The notes: generated from the sequence alone by a model not told the origin. Positions 52,726-62,167 are shown, counted from the stretch's first letter. The stretch: 64,000 nucleotides of DNA from Clostridia bacterium (GCA_017553325.1 JAFZMH010000004.1:31138-95137); one strand, 5' to 3'. Numbers and translations: made by a program.

Positions 52726-53070
52726 CTATTCCACCTGAATATCTTTTATCGTCACTTCACTGCCCGTAATGAGATAGGTGTTTTTCGACCCGCATTTGGG
52801 GCAAGTTTTGCCGTGCTTCGTGGTGCTGTACGTCTCTCCGCAGTCCTTGCAATAGGTGACGGCGGCGAGTATTACCAAATTAAGCTCGCACTCTTGCATA
52901 AGCTCCGTTCTCTTTTTCGACCACTCGAAACAGTCCTTGAACAGTTCTGGGACGATAGTAGAAACCTCTCCCACCTCAAGGGTGAGAGAGATTACTTTTT
53001 GAACGTTATTCTCTTTTGCTACCGTCTCCACCTCTTTGATGACGTGGGAGACGACTCCGAGTTCATGCAT
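52726..53070 (-). CDS. hypA: Nickel metallochaperone HypA
   Basis: 114 residues. The N-terminal MHE nickel site (Met1, His2, Glu3) and the zinc site of Cys74, Cys77, Cys90 and Cys93 are present. HypA binds nickel and passes it to the target enzyme with HypB. Its ATG overlaps the end of the flavoprotein gene by 8 bases (ATGCATGA), so the genes are translationally coupled. No HypC, D, E or F gene and no hydrogenase structural gene is in the window. Confidence 0.94.
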   Translation of the reverse strand: MHELGVVSHVIKEVETVAKENNVQKVISLTLEVGEVSTIVPELFKDCFEWSKKRTELMQECELNLVILAAVTYCKDCGETYSTTKHGKTCPKCGSKNTYLITGSEVTIKDIQVE

Positions 53071-55993
53071 TTTCTACGCCGTTGCCCGTGTTCGGGTTCT
53101 CTTTGCAGAATTGTTTGTTGGCTTTCTTCCAGGCCTTGCGTTTTGCGCGCATCTCTTTTGCTTCCTTGCTGCCAGCGTTCGCCGCAATCTTGAACATACG
53201 CTTAAACGCGTATTTTGCAAGGCCGAGGACTTTGTCCTCTGCGACGCCCATATCAGAGCAATGCGGATGGTCTCTGTAGAGGTGAATTGCGTCAAATTCG
53301 CACTTCGTGGTGCAGATACCGCAACCGATGCACTTGTGCGGGTCGACAACGGAAGCACCGCAGGAGAGGCATCTCGACGTCTCAATCTTGACTTGCTCTT
53401 CGGTGAGAGTGAGGTGAGCGTCGCGGAAAGAGTTCTTGTGGTCGATTGTCTCGTCCATACCCTCTTCTTGTCTGCCTGCCGTATCGTATCCGTCGACCTT
53501 GATGTCCTCTTTGTCAAGCGGAGTGAAACCGCGTCTGTTGAATGCGATTGTCGGGTGCGCGTTCGGACGTACGTGACGATGGAGCGCGTCTGCGACTGCA
53601 TGACCTGCCGCGATTGCGTCGATGACGAACTTCGGCCCCGTGTAGACGTCGCCGCCGACGAAGATGTCCGGATCGTCCGTTTGATAGGTCATCTTGTCCG
53701 CCACCGGATAATTGCCGTGCCAGAACTTGACGCCCGTGCCCTCGAGGAGTTTGCCCCACTCGATTGCTTGACCGATTGCAAAGACGATCTTGTCCGCGTC
53801 CACGGTCATGGTGTCGTTTTCGTCATACTTCGGGTTGAACTTGCCGTCCTCGTCGAATGCGCTCAAGCACTTCTTGAAGACAATACCGCTCACTTCGCCC
53901 TTTTCGTTTACGAGGACTTCCTTCGGACCCCAGCCGTTGTTGATTGCAACGTCTTCTTCTTTGGCTTCGAGAACCTCGATATTGTTTGCTGGCATATGGT
54001 CCTTGTCCTCAAGGCAGAACATCGAGACGGATTTCGCACCGCAACGATGTGCGTTTCTCGCGCAGTCGATTGCGACGTTGCCGCCGCCTACCACTACGAC
54101 GTTTCCTGCGAACTTCTTGTTGCCGCTTTCAAAAGCGTTCTTCAAATATTCAACCGCAATCTCCGTGCCCTTTGCCGTATCGTTGGCAACGCCCGGACGA
54201 CGTCCGCCTTGGCAGCCGATTGCGACGTAGAATGCTTTGTAGCCTTGTTTTTTGAGTTCTTCAATCGTGACGTCCTTGCCGACCTCGACTCCGCACTTGA
54301 TTTCCGCGCCGAGAGCCTTGATGACTTCGATTTCGGCGTCGATGACGTCCTTTTCGAGTTTGTAGGTCGGGATACCGTAGGTGAGCATTCCGCCCGGACG
54401 CGCGTTCTTTTCGAACACGGTCACGCTGTAGCCCATAACGCCGAGATAGTAAGCCGCGGTGAGACCTGCGGGGCCTGCGCCGATGATTGCAATCTTCTCG
54501 TCAAACTTGCCGTAGACGGACGGGACGATCTTCTTTGGAATATATCTGTCCTTTTGTGCGATTTCTCTGTCCGCAACGAATTTCTTGACTGCGTCGATGC
54601 TGACCGCTTTGTCGATAGTACCACGGGTGCAGGCGTCCTCACAACGCTTGTTGCAGACGCGTCCGCAGACTGCCGGGAACGGGTTTTGAGTCTTGATGAG
54701 AGCGAGAGCCTCTTCGTACTTGCCCTCTTTTGCCTTTCTCAAATAACCTTGGACAGGAACGTGCGCGGGGCAAGCGACCTTGCAAGGCGCAGTACCCGTT
54801 GCGTATGTATCGGAAAGTCTTGCCGTATCTCTGTAGTTTTCATCCCAAGCATATTTGCCCCACTTGATTGCATCGGGAAGCGGAGCCTTCGGGTATTCGA
54901 CTTGACTGCCGTCCTTCTTGCAGAGTTTTTGTCCGAGTTTGACTGCGCCTGCCGGGCAGTTTTCAACGCAGAGACCGCAAGCCACGCAGTTTTCCGGAGT
55001 GACCTTTGCGGTGTATGCGGAGCGTGAAAGGTTTGGAGTGTTGAAGAGCATTGACGTACGAAGCGCGTTGCAGATCTTGACGTCGCAGTTGCAGATGTCG
55101 AAAATCTTGTTTTCGCCGTCGATGTTGGTGATTTGGTGGACGAAGCCGTTTTCTTCCGCTTTTTTGAAGATTTCAAGTGCTTCTTCCTTGGTGATATAGT
55201 GCGCTCTGCCCGTTTCGACGGCATAGTCTGCCATATCGCCGAGTTGGACGCACCAATCGTTGACGTCGTCGCCGCATCCGTCGCCCGTGACGGCACGCGA
55301 AGCACGGCAAGAGCAGATGCCCGCCGCGATGTGTCCGTCGTATTTTTTGAGCCAATAGGAAATCTTTTCCACGTTGATGGCTTCGTTGTTCATTTGGACT
55401 TCTTTTTCAACGGGTATGACGTGCATACCGACGCCGTCGCCGCCTTCCGGAATCATTTGCGTGATGCCGGCAAGAGGAATAAACGTCATTCTTTCAAAGA
55501 AGTTTGTGACCGCGGGGTTTCTTTCGATTCTGTCAAGAGACGAGTTGAAGAGTTCCGCAGAGCCCGGGACAAAGAAGCAAACGCGCCACTCGCGATATTT
55601 GATCTTCTCTTCTTCGCTCATAGTGCGAACGTCAAAGTCGTAGAGCGGACCGTCGTTGCCGTAGCGCTCGCCGTAGCCGTATTCCAAAATGCCGATGACG
55701 GACATTTGATCCAGCAATTTGACGAGATGAGCCGGTTCGATCTCTTTGTTCATTTTGATGAGCTCGTCGAGGTTGTAGAACTTTCTGAGTTTCATCTTGT
55801 TCGCGACGTCGCACATTTCGGGCGTCAACATCTCGCGAAGTCCCCAGTATTCCGGATCTTCGGTTGTGAGCCCCGTGATTTTGTGCAAGACAACGTCGGT
55901 GATCTTTTTGCCGAGCTTCAAATACTTTTTGCTATCGGCATCTTGCGCTTCTCCTTGGTGTACGGAGCGTGCGAGTTTCGATTGTTCAGGCAT
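53063..55993 (-). CDS. Multi-iron-sulfur NfnB/GltD-like flavoprotein oxidoreductase
   Basis: 976 residues. The N-terminal third (about 1-325) has cysteine clusters (ICSCRAS, DICNCDVKICN) and no domain I can name. A 4Fe-4S ferredoxin segment follows (CVACGLCVENCPAG, about 338-351), then a GltD/NfnB-type iron-sulfur domain (CKVACPAHVPVQGY... CGRVCNKRCEDAC), an FAD Rossmann fold (GAGPAGLTAAYYLG), an NAD(P) fold (VVGGGNVAIDCARNAH) and a C-terminal ferredoxin region (CLSCGA, CIGCGICTTKCEFDAI). This is the electron-transfer half of glutamate synthase/NfnAB-like enzymes without their large subunit. It should move electrons between NAD(P)H and ferredoxin or a hydrogenase partner (inference). AAGGAG precedes the start, 3 bases after hypB2. 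Confidence 0.82.
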   Translation of the reverse strand: MPEQSKLARSVHQGEAQDADSKKYLKLGKKITDVVLHKITGLTTEDPEYWGLREMLTPEMCDVANKMKLRKFYNLDELIKMNKEIEPAHLVKLLDQMSVIGILEYGYGERYGNDGPLYDFDVRTMSEEEKIKYREWRVCFFVPGSAELFNSSLDRIERNPAVTNFFERMTFIPLAGITQMIPEGGDGVGMHVIPVEKEVQMNNEAINVEKISYWLKKYDGHIAAGICSCRASRAVTGDGCGDDVNDWCVQLGDMADYAVETGRAHYITKEEALEIFKKAEENGFVHQITNIDGENKIFDICNCDVKICNALRTSMLFNTPNLSRSAYTAKVTPENCVACGLCVENCPAGAVKLGQKLCKKDGSQVEYPKAPLPDAIKWGKYAWDENYRDTARLSDTYATGTAPCKVACPAHVPVQGYLRKAKEGKYEEALALIKTQNPFPAVCGRVCNKRCEDACTRGTIDKAVSIDAVKKFVADREIAQKDRYIPKKIVPSVYGKFDEKIAIIGAGPAGLTAAYYLGVMGYSVTVFEKNARPGGMLTYGIPTYKLEKDVIDAEIEVIKALGAEIKCGVEVGKDVTIEELKKQGYKAFYVAIGCQGGRRPGVANDTAKGTEIAVEYLKNAFESGNKKFAGNVVVVGGGNVAIDCARNAHRCGAKSVSMFCLEDKDHMPANNIEVLEAKEEDVAINNGWGPKEVLVNEKGEVSGIVFKKCLSAFDEDGKFNPKYDENDTMTVDADKIVFAIGQAIEWGKLLEGTGVKFWHGNYPVADKMTYQTDDPDIFVGGDVYTGPKFVIDAIAAGHAVADALHRHVRPNAHPTIAFNRRGFTPLDKEDIKVDGYDTAGRQEEGMDETIDHKNSFRDAHLTLTEEQVKIETSRCLSCGASVVDPHKCIGCGICTTKCEFDAIHLYRDHPHCSDMGVAEDKVLGLAKYAFKRMFKIAANAGSKEAKEMRAKRKAWKKANKQFCKENPNTGNGVENA

Positions 55994-55996
55994 TTT

Positions 55997-56674
55997 TTAA
56001 TTCTCCTTCCATTTGTTTATCATATTTGTAAAGTAGGTGGTCAATGCGTCAATACCCTCGCCCGTACGATTGCTGATTGCAATAATCGTGGCATTAGGGT
56101 TGCGCATCCTGATATTTTCAACACATTTGTCAAAGTCAAACGTGAAAAACTTCACAGCGTCTATCTTGCTGATGACGACGAGGTCGCATTTTTCGAAGAT
56201 GAGCGGATATTTGAGAGGCTTGTCGTCCCCCTCGCTCGTCGAGAGTATCACGACGTCGAGGCAGGCGCCCGTATCGAACTCCGCCGGGCAAACGAGGTTG
56301 CCGACGTTCTCCAAAAACACGACGTCGAAGGACTTGCCGTCCACGGCATCGAGCCCCGTCTCCGTCATATAGGCGTCGAGATGGCACATCCCGCCCGTGT
56401 GGAGTTGAATGGACTCTACCCCCGTATTTTTGGCGATGGACCTTGCGTCCACGTCGCTGTCGATGTCCGCCTCCATAACCGCTACTTTATATGACGATTT
56501 CAAGCGGTTTATGAGAGAGGTGAGCGTGCTTGTCTTGCCCGCGCCCGGAGAGGACATAACGTTCACCAAAAACACGCCCTCTTTTTTGAGTTTCTCTCTC
56601 AACGCGTCAGCCTCAGCGTCGTTGTCTGCAAAGGCAGATTTTTCAAGCAGTATCGTGCGAACGTTATTTCCCAT
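55997..56674 (-). CDS. hypB: Nickel-incorporation GTPase HypB (copy 2)
   Basis: 225 residues and a clear paralogue of the HypB at 52048-52725: P-loop SPGAGKTS (42-49), EADIDSDVDAR, HTGGMCHL, LENVGNLVCPAEFDTGA and SKID. The start is the ATG at 56674; no Shine-Dalgarno is seen, and the promoter's TATAAT ends 8 bases before the ATG, so the transcript seems leaderless. It heads the operon hypB2-flavoprotein-hypA-hypB1. Two HypB copies in one operon suggest two roles or two nickel targets. Confidence 0.92.
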   Translation of the reverse strand: MGNNVRTILLEKSAFADNDAEADALREKLKKEGVFLVNVMSSPGAGKTSTLTSLINRLKSSYKVAVMEADIDSDVDARSIAKNTGVESIQLHTGGMCHLDAYMTETGLDAVDGKSFDVVFLENVGNLVCPAEFDTGACLDVVILSTSEGDDKPLKYPLIFEKCDLVVISKIDAVKFFTFDFDKCVENIRMRNPNATIIAISNRTGEGIDALTTYFTNMINKWKEN

Positions 56675-56682
56675 ACACAATA

Positions 56683-56711
56683 ATTATACTTTATAAATAC
56701 AATTTTGACAA
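56683..56711 (-). promoter_or_regulatory. Promoter of the hyp operon (apparently leaderless)
   Basis: On the minus strand TTGTCA (56711-56706), 17-base spacer, TATAAT (56688-56683); the ATG follows 8 bases later. Confidence 0.72.
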
Positions 56712-56793
56712 GGCTATTTTTCAAAAATCTAACCGCAAATATTGCCTATTTTTTATCGAATATTTTGGCATTTTTTGTTCGCAAACCGCCTGC

Positions 56794-56820
56794 GATTTTT
56801 GATACAAAACCGCAAAAATC
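56794..56820. repeat. Inverted repeat between the hyp and FAD oxidoreductase promoters
   Basis: GATTTTTG (56794-56801) and CAAAAATC (56813-56820) form an 8-bp stem; no T run to make it a terminator. It sits between two divergent promoters. Confidence 0.35.
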
Positions 56821-56850
56821 ATCCGCAAAAAAGTTTTTTAACAAAAGATA

Positions 56851-56879
56851 TTTACATTTTGGCTTGCAAGTTGTATTAT
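56851..56879 (+). promoter_or_regulatory. Promoter of the FAD oxidoreductase gene
   Basis: TTTACA (56851-56856), 17-base spacer, TATTAT (56874-56879), 48 bases before the start codon. Confidence 0.75.
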
Positions 56880-56927
56880 ATTTGGTGGAAAGTAATATAC
56901 TTTACAAACAAAAAATAGGAGATTATT

Positions 56928-58388
56928 ATGGCAAACTCAAAAGACAGAATTTGTATCATCGGTGGCGGTCCTGCAGGTCTTGCTTGCGGTATGTATCTCG
57001 AGAAAAAGGGTTATGAAAACTACACCATCTACGAAAAACTCAACAAAGTCGGCGGCAAAGCATGGTCCCCGAAACTCACAGTCACACACAACGGCGTGAC
57101 CGAAGAAAAGAGTTTTGAAACCGGCGCAATCATGGGTGCAATCACCTATCATGCCGTTTCCGAAATGGAAGAATTTGGTGGCTACTATCACAAGGGGCCG
57201 GACTTCAAGCCGGGCGAGCCGAATATGCGTCGTGAATTCCGCAAACTCGATGGCAGAATTGATGATTGGACCAACCCGAAGGTTGACTTCTCATTCAAAA
57301 AACTCGTTGGTCTTCTCAAGCTCAAAAAGCAAATGAAGAAACTCAACGAACTCATGCAAACCAAGTACGTCGGCTATGACTGCTACGGACACATCGGTGT
57401 TGCAAAGGGCGAATATTTTGGTATCTCCAAGGGCGTCGATGGACACTGCGGCGCGACAACCGAAAATTCTTTCCCGAACTACATCAAGGGCACAAACCCA
57501 AATCTTAAGGATTTGGCTCTCCCGTTCTCCGAGTTCTGCAAGCTCAACCACGTTGAAGAAGTGCAAAGAATTTGGATTGCTCCGTTCACATCCTTCGGCT
57601 ATGGCTACTTTGATGAAATCCCTGCTGCTCTCGTCATGAAATACCTTGACGTCACGACGGCACTTGAATTCGTCAAACTTCGCCTTTGGACATGGCAAGA
57701 CGGCACGCAACAAATCTACGAACACGTCAATGCAAAGCTCAAACACCCGGCAATTCTTCAAACCGAAGTTGTCAAGGTTGAGCGTCCGGACGGCAAAGTC
57801 CTCGTGACAACAAGAGACGCAAAGGGCAAAGAAAAGACAGAAGAATTTGACAAACTCATCGTCACCACCCCGCTCGACTACTTCAAGAACTATGCGGATG
57901 CAACCGATGAAGAAAAAGAACTCTTCTCCAAGATCGTCCACGAGAGATACATCGACTATATCGCAACATTCGAAGAAGGCAAGAGCCCGAACATCTCCGG
58001 CTACATGGTCGAAAACATGACTCCGGAAAGACTCGGCCACGCAATGGTCTACTACAACCGTTGGCAATGCCTTGACCGTGACTGCCCTGCAACCGTCTAT
58101 GCACTTGCAAACCACACAGGCGATCCGGACAAGGACTATGACGAAGTCCAAAAGACAATGGACGAAGATATGGCAAGAGTCGGCTTCCCAATCAAAGACA
58201 AACACTTTGCACAAGAAGTTTACTACTGCCCGCATGTCTCCTGCGAAGACTATGCAAACGGCTGGTATGATCGTCTTGAAGCACTCCAAGGCAACAAGAA
58301 CACCTTCTACGCAGGCGAAATCATCTCCTTCGGCGATATGGAAGATACCTGCGCCGCTTCCAAAGATATTGTTGGCCGCTTCTTTTAA
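56928..58388 (+). CDS. FAD/NAD(P)-dependent oxidoreductase, amine-oxidase-like fold
   Basis: 486 residues. The N-terminus has a standard FAD-binding Rossmann motif (ICIIGGGPAGLACGMYLE, 8-25) followed by the second-strand acid and GGKAWS pattern of the flavin amine oxidase / NAD_binding_8 group. The rest carries no motif that names a substrate. AGGAGATTATT precedes the ATG. Its codon choice is narrower (AAC, CTC, TTC, GCA preferred) than its neighbours, as in strongly expressed genes. A MITE-like element starts 3 bases after its stop codon. Confidence 0.75.
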   Translation: MANSKDRICIIGGGPAGLACGMYLEKKGYENYTIYEKLNKVGGKAWSPKLTVTHNGVTEEKSFETGAIMGAITYHAVSEMEEFGGYYHKGPDFKPGEPNMRREFRKLDGRIDDWTNPKVDFSFKKLVGLLKLKKQMKKLNELMQTKYVGYDCYGHIGVAKGEYFGISKGVDGHCGATTENSFPNYIKGTNPNLKDLALPFSEFCKLNHVEEVQRIWIAPFTSFGYGYFDEIPAALVMKYLDVTTALEFVKLRLWTWQDGTQQIYEHVNAKLKHPAILQTEVVKVERPDGKVLVTTRDAKGKEKTEEFDKLIVTTPLDYFKNYADATDEEKELFSKIVHERYIDYIATFEEGKSPNISGYMVENMTPERLGHAMVYYNRWQCLDRDCPATVYALANHTGDPDKDYDEVQKTMDEDMARVGFPIKDKHFAQEVYYCPHVSCEDYANGWYDRLEALQGNKNTFYAGEIISFGDMEDTCAASKDIVGRFF

Positions 58389-58391
58389 GAA

Positions 58392-58513
58392 AAACGGCAC
58401 AGTTTAGCGAATAGCTGTGTCAACTGCAACAAATACGCCCCGTCATGTACGTCAGTACATTAGGCGGGGCGATTTATTTTGTTTCCTAGCTCTTCATCTA
58501 AACTGAGCCGTTT
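58392..58513. mobile_element. MITE-like element, copy 3 (at the FAD oxidoreductase stop codon)
   Basis: 122 bases with terminal inverted repeats AAACGGCACAGTTTAG (58392-58407) and CTAAACTGAGCCGTTT (58498-58513), 15 of 16 matching. The inside is a palindrome around GCCCCG...ATGTAC / GTACAT...CGGGGC. Less similar in sequence to copies 1 and 2, but the same length, layout and position. May also act as a 3' hairpin. Confidence 0.65.
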
Positions 58514-58532
58514 CTAGAAATCCAATTAGGGC

Positions 58533-58568
58533 TTTTTCGCGCTCTTCATCAAAACTTTAGCGTTTAAG
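58533..58568. repeat. Decayed right end of a MITE-like element
   Basis: CGCTCTTCATCAAAACTTTAGCG closely matches the right end of copy 3 (AGCTCTTCATCTAAACTGAGCCG when compared base by base, quoted in parts). No matching left end is seen. Confidence 0.5.
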
Positions 58569-58614
58569 TGCGATTTTTAATATTATTATGCAGTTTTTGA
58601 TAATCTAACCAATT

Positions 58615-58642
58615 AAAAAGGCACTCAAACGAGTGCCTTTTT
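58615..58642. terminator. Terminator downstream of the BspA-like gene
   Basis: A perfect 12-bp stem AAAAAGGCACTC / GAGTGCCTTTTT with an AAAC loop. Confidence 0.88.
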
Positions 58643-58661
58643 AAATATCAATCTGGAGCGT

Positions 58662-61600
58662 TCACTCCCCTTTTGCTATATCTCCATCTGTGCAATGGAC
58701 CACATAGTTGCCTGTATTGTAATCCCAATTGTAACCTTTTAAAATTGCATTCCATTGTGCTTTTGTCCCTTCAAAAGTAATAGATCTCAAACTGCATTCA
58801 TAGAATGCACAATTTTCTATGCTTGTCACACTGTCGGGGATAACGACAGACGTCAGACCATTGCATCCTTCGAATGCATTATAGCCTATGCTTGTCACGC
58901 TGTTCGTAATGGTGATGGATGTCAAACCGGTGCAACCATAAAATGCATATTGGTATACCTCTGTTATATCATCTGGCAAAGTCAACTCTGTTGCGTTGCC
59001 GATGTAGTAAACGATTTTTTTGTCGGCGCCATCCGTATAAACCACGTAGCCATTGGCGTCAGTTGAAAGTTTGCTTCCGTCTTCTTCGGTGTATACATTC
59101 TTTGCACAATAGCCAACGCATCCGTTATCTTCGCTTCCCACAGTGATTGTAAGTGATGATTTGTTGTAAACTTCAATAATTCTATAGCAGCCATCGAATG
59201 CATAATTGCCTATGCTTGTCACGCTTTCAGGAATGGTGATGGATGTCAATCCGGTGCATATAAAGAATGCATAATCGCCTATGCTTGTCACACCATTACC
59301 GATTGTGACGGATGTCAATCCACTGCAATTTTTGAATGCATAATTACCTATGCTTGTCACACTGTCCGGAATGGTGATGGAGATCAAACCACATTCAGAA
59401 AATGCTCGTGCACCTATGCTTGTTATATTATTCGGCAATGTAATCGATTCCAATTTAGTACAATAATAGAATGTTTCATCCTCTATTATTGTCACTCCAT
59501 CAGGAATAGTGATAGAAGTCAAATTGAGACATACAGAGAATGCCATCTCACCTATACTTGTTACACTATTAGGAATAATAATAGATGCCAATTCAGTACA
59601 TTCCCAAAATGCCGAAGCGCCTATGCTTGTCACACTGTTTGGAATTGTTATTGATGCCAAACTACTGCATTTAGTAAATGCACGATTACCTATACTTATA
59701 ACATTATTGCCAATCGTGACAGATTCCAATTTACTGCAGCCATCAAACGCACAGTTGCCTATGCTTGTCACACTGTTTGGAATTATGACTGACGTCAAAA
59801 TACTACAGGACTGAAACGCCGATTCATCTATGTTTATAACGCTATCCGGAATTGTTATTGATGCCAAACTACTACAGGACATAAACGCACCAAGATCTAT
59901 GCTTGTTACAGTATTCGGGATTATGACAGACTCGAGAGCGCTACATCTAATAAATGAATAAGCCTTTATAGCGGTCACTCCATTAGGAATATCTATGCAA
60001 GTTAAACTGCTACAATTCTCGAATGCCGCGACACCTAAATATGTCACACTATCTGGAATTGTGATTGATGCCAAACTACTACAGGACTGAAACGCACGAT
60101 CATTTATAATTGTAATTCCATTTTGCATAATAACAATTGTCAAATTACTGCAACCCGAGAAAGCATCATGACCTATGTGCGTCAAACTGTTTGGCATTGC
60201 TACGCATGTCAGATCAACACATCCGCTGAATGCATATGCGGATATTCCTGTTACAGGCAAATCATTGTAGTTCGCAGGAATTATAATAACCGAGTCTGTT
60301 GCTGTTCCCATACCTGCAACACTATAGCTTATGCAATCATTATTCAAAACATATGCAAGCCCATCTGTTACAAAATGAATGGTTGCATTAATTAATGGCT
60401 CATTTTCTGGTCCAATTGAAACGTCTTCCCATTCTGATGCAGTGCCAAAATAATAAACATCCGTCAAATCGTTGCACCCTTCAAACAATCCGGATGAAAT
60501 AAGAATAATGCTGTTTGAAAATGTCACATGTTTCAAAGCTATGCATTCTCTAAATGCATAAAAGCCTATGTCACTTACACTGCTCGGAATTATTATTGAT
60601 GTTAATTCTTCACAATTAGAAAATGCATAATTGTCTATACTTGTTATGCTATTTGGTATTGTTATAGATTTTAATCCTTTGCTAGAATCAAATGCGTGGG
60701 CACCTATTGTTGTTACCCTATCATCAGTTGGTATAACACTCGTCCTACAACCACGCATAAGCGTCTTGTTTGCTCTGTCGATTAAGCAGTTTTGTTCGCT
60801 AAAATATTTTTCATTCCCTTCTTCAACGGTTATAGAAGTCAACGCCCCGCAATTAACAAATGCATAAGTACTAATATACCTAATATCTTTAGGAATGGTT
60901 AACGCTTCCAAAATCTGGCTATTAGCAATTGCAAAATAATAAATAATTTTGCAATTCTCATTAATTTCTAAATTCGCCAAATAATAATCCGTCATACCAA
61001 AAAGCACAACATAAGGATTCGTCTCATTGCCCAAATATTTCGCATTGTCATATATATTGTAAGTCAATTTGAAACAATTATCAAATGCTGATTCCCCTAT
61101 AAATTCAATGCTTTCTGGAATTGATATTGATATCATTTCGTCGCAATAATTGAATGCATCATCCCCTATGCTTATTACACCATTAGGAACAATGATTGAA
61201 GTAATTGCATGACAGAATCTAAATGCTCCGTTCCCTATGATTTTCACACTATCAGGAATTGTAATCGATTCCAAACTTTCGCAATAATTGAATGCATTTT
61301 CTCCTATTGTTGTTACTCTATTTGAAATTGTTATTGACGCCAATTTTTTGCATTCGGAAAAAGCACTTTGATTTATGATTGTCACACTGTTTGGCATAAT
61401 AACAGATAACAAATCACATTTTTCAAATGCAGATTCTCCTATACTTGTTACAGGCAATCCGTTGTATGACGAAGGAATTACAATGTTAACATCTGTCACT
61501 TCGCCAATACCTACAACTTTATAACCGTATCCACTATCATTCAAAACAAATTCAAGACCTTCGGTTTGATTTTCAATATAATATGGGTCTATCTCTCCGC

Positions 61601-62105
61601 ATCTTGTACACACTCCATCAGAATAATAATGTTTAAGAGCAGGAATCACTTGTTGTTTAACAATGATAGCATTGCACCTATCACAATGCTTGCCTTCGGT
61701 AAGTCCGGTTTCCGTGCAACTCGGTGCAACCGCCACATCTATGACTTCAACATGATCAAGTGCATTTATCGTTTCCTCAATATAATCCCCGCATCCGCAA
61801 GTTTTCCTGCGCAAACCCGGAGTTGTACAAGTTGCTTGAGTGATAATTATCCAATCTCCATAAGTATGAACGTGCCCCGACGGAGTTTCATCTCCCGGAG
61901 TCACACTCGGGTTGTCATCATCACCGGGGGTTACGTCACCACCGCTTGGGTTATCGTCACCTGGTGTCACGCTTGAGGTATCCCCTTGGTTGTCTCCATT
62001 GTTGTTGTCTCTTGACTGAAATAAATCGCAAGCGGAAAGAACACAAACCAAAATCACTGCCAAAACGATGGAAACGATAACAACTGATAACCGTCTGTAT
62101 TTCAT
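58662..62105 (-). CDS. BspA-like leucine-rich-repeat lipoprotein
   Basis: 1147 residues. A lipoprotein signal ends in VLSAC with Cys26, followed by an acidic Pro/Gly/Asp linker (about 33-77), two CxxC-containing modules (about 78-175; HTYGDW, RKTCGCGDY, TEGKHCDRCNAI), and then some forty BspA-type LRR_5 repeats of 22-23 residues (SVTSIGxxAFxxCxxLxSITIPD). The C-terminal cap (FEGTKAQWNAIL...NTGNYVVHCTDGDI) also occurs at the end of the small exported protein at 18511-19239. BspA-family proteins bind host matrix or other microbes in Treponema and Bacteroides; adhesion is inferred. The gene is markedly AT-richer than its neighbours. GGAG precedes the ATG at 62105; an earlier in-frame start would spoil the signal peptide. 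Confidence 0.88.
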   Translation of the reverse strand: MKYRRLSVVIVSIVLAVILVCVLSACDLFQSRDNNNGDNQGDTSSVTPGDDNPSGGDVTPGDDDNPSVTPGDETPSGHVHTYGDWIIITQATCTTPGLRRKTCGCGDYIEETINALDHVEVIDVAVAPSCTETGLTEGKHCDRCNAIIVKQQVIPALKHYYSDGVCTRCGEIDPYYIENQTEGLEFVLNDSGYGYKVVGIGEVTDVNIVIPSSYNGLPVTSIGESAFEKCDLLSVIMPNSVTIINQSAFSECKKLASITISNRVTTIGENAFNYCESLESITIPDSVKIIGNGAFRFCHAITSIIVPNGVISIGDDAFNYCDEMISISIPESIEFIGESAFDNCFKLTYNIYDNAKYLGNETNPYVVLFGMTDYYLANLEINENCKIIYYFAIANSQILEALTIPKDIRYISTYAFVNCGALTSITVEEGNEKYFSEQNCLIDRANKTLMRGCRTSVIPTDDRVTTIGAHAFDSSKGLKSITIPNSITSIDNYAFSNCEELTSIIIPSSVSDIGFYAFRECIALKHVTFSNSIILISSGLFEGCNDLTDVYYFGTASEWEDVSIGPENEPLINATIHFVTDGLAYVLNNDCISYSVAGMGTATDSVIIIPANYNDLPVTGISAYAFSGCVDLTCVAMPNSLTHIGHDAFSGCSNLTIVIMQNGITIINDRAFQSCSSLASITIPDSVTYLGVAAFENCSSLTCIDIPNGVTAIKAYSFIRCSALESVIIPNTVTSIDLGAFMSCSSLASITIPDSVINIDESAFQSCSILTSVIIPNSVTSIGNCAFDGCSKLESVTIGNNVISIGNRAFTKCSSLASITIPNSVTSIGASAFWECTELASIIIPNSVTSIGEMAFSVCLNLTSITIPDGVTIIEDETFYYCTKLESITLPNNITSIGARAFSECGLISITIPDSVTSIGNYAFKNCSGLTSVTIGNGVTSIGDYAFFICTGLTSITIPESVTSIGNYAFDGCYRIIEVYNKSSLTITVGSEDNGCVGYCAKNVYTEEDGSKLSTDANGYVVYTDGADKKIVYYIGNATELTLPDDITEVYQYAFYGCTGLTSITITNSVTSIGYNAFEGCNGLTSVVIPDSVTSIENCAFYECSLRSITFEGTKAQWNAILKGYNWDYNTGNYVVHCTDGDIAKGE

Positions 62106-62167
62106 AATAATCTCCAAAGTATTTATTAAGTTCATTCTACGATGAAAACCTTTAAAAGTCAATAATT

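Noticed and set aside
53036..56494. Long plus-strand frames at 53036-55027 and 55133-56494
   Set aside because: Antisense to the NfnB-like and hypB2 genes, which are certain from motifs; no Shine-Dalgarno or domain.
57291..58400. Minus-strand frame of 369 codons over the FAD oxidoreductase gene
   Set aside because: Cys/Phe/Val-rich nonsense translation, shadow of a gene with biased codons.
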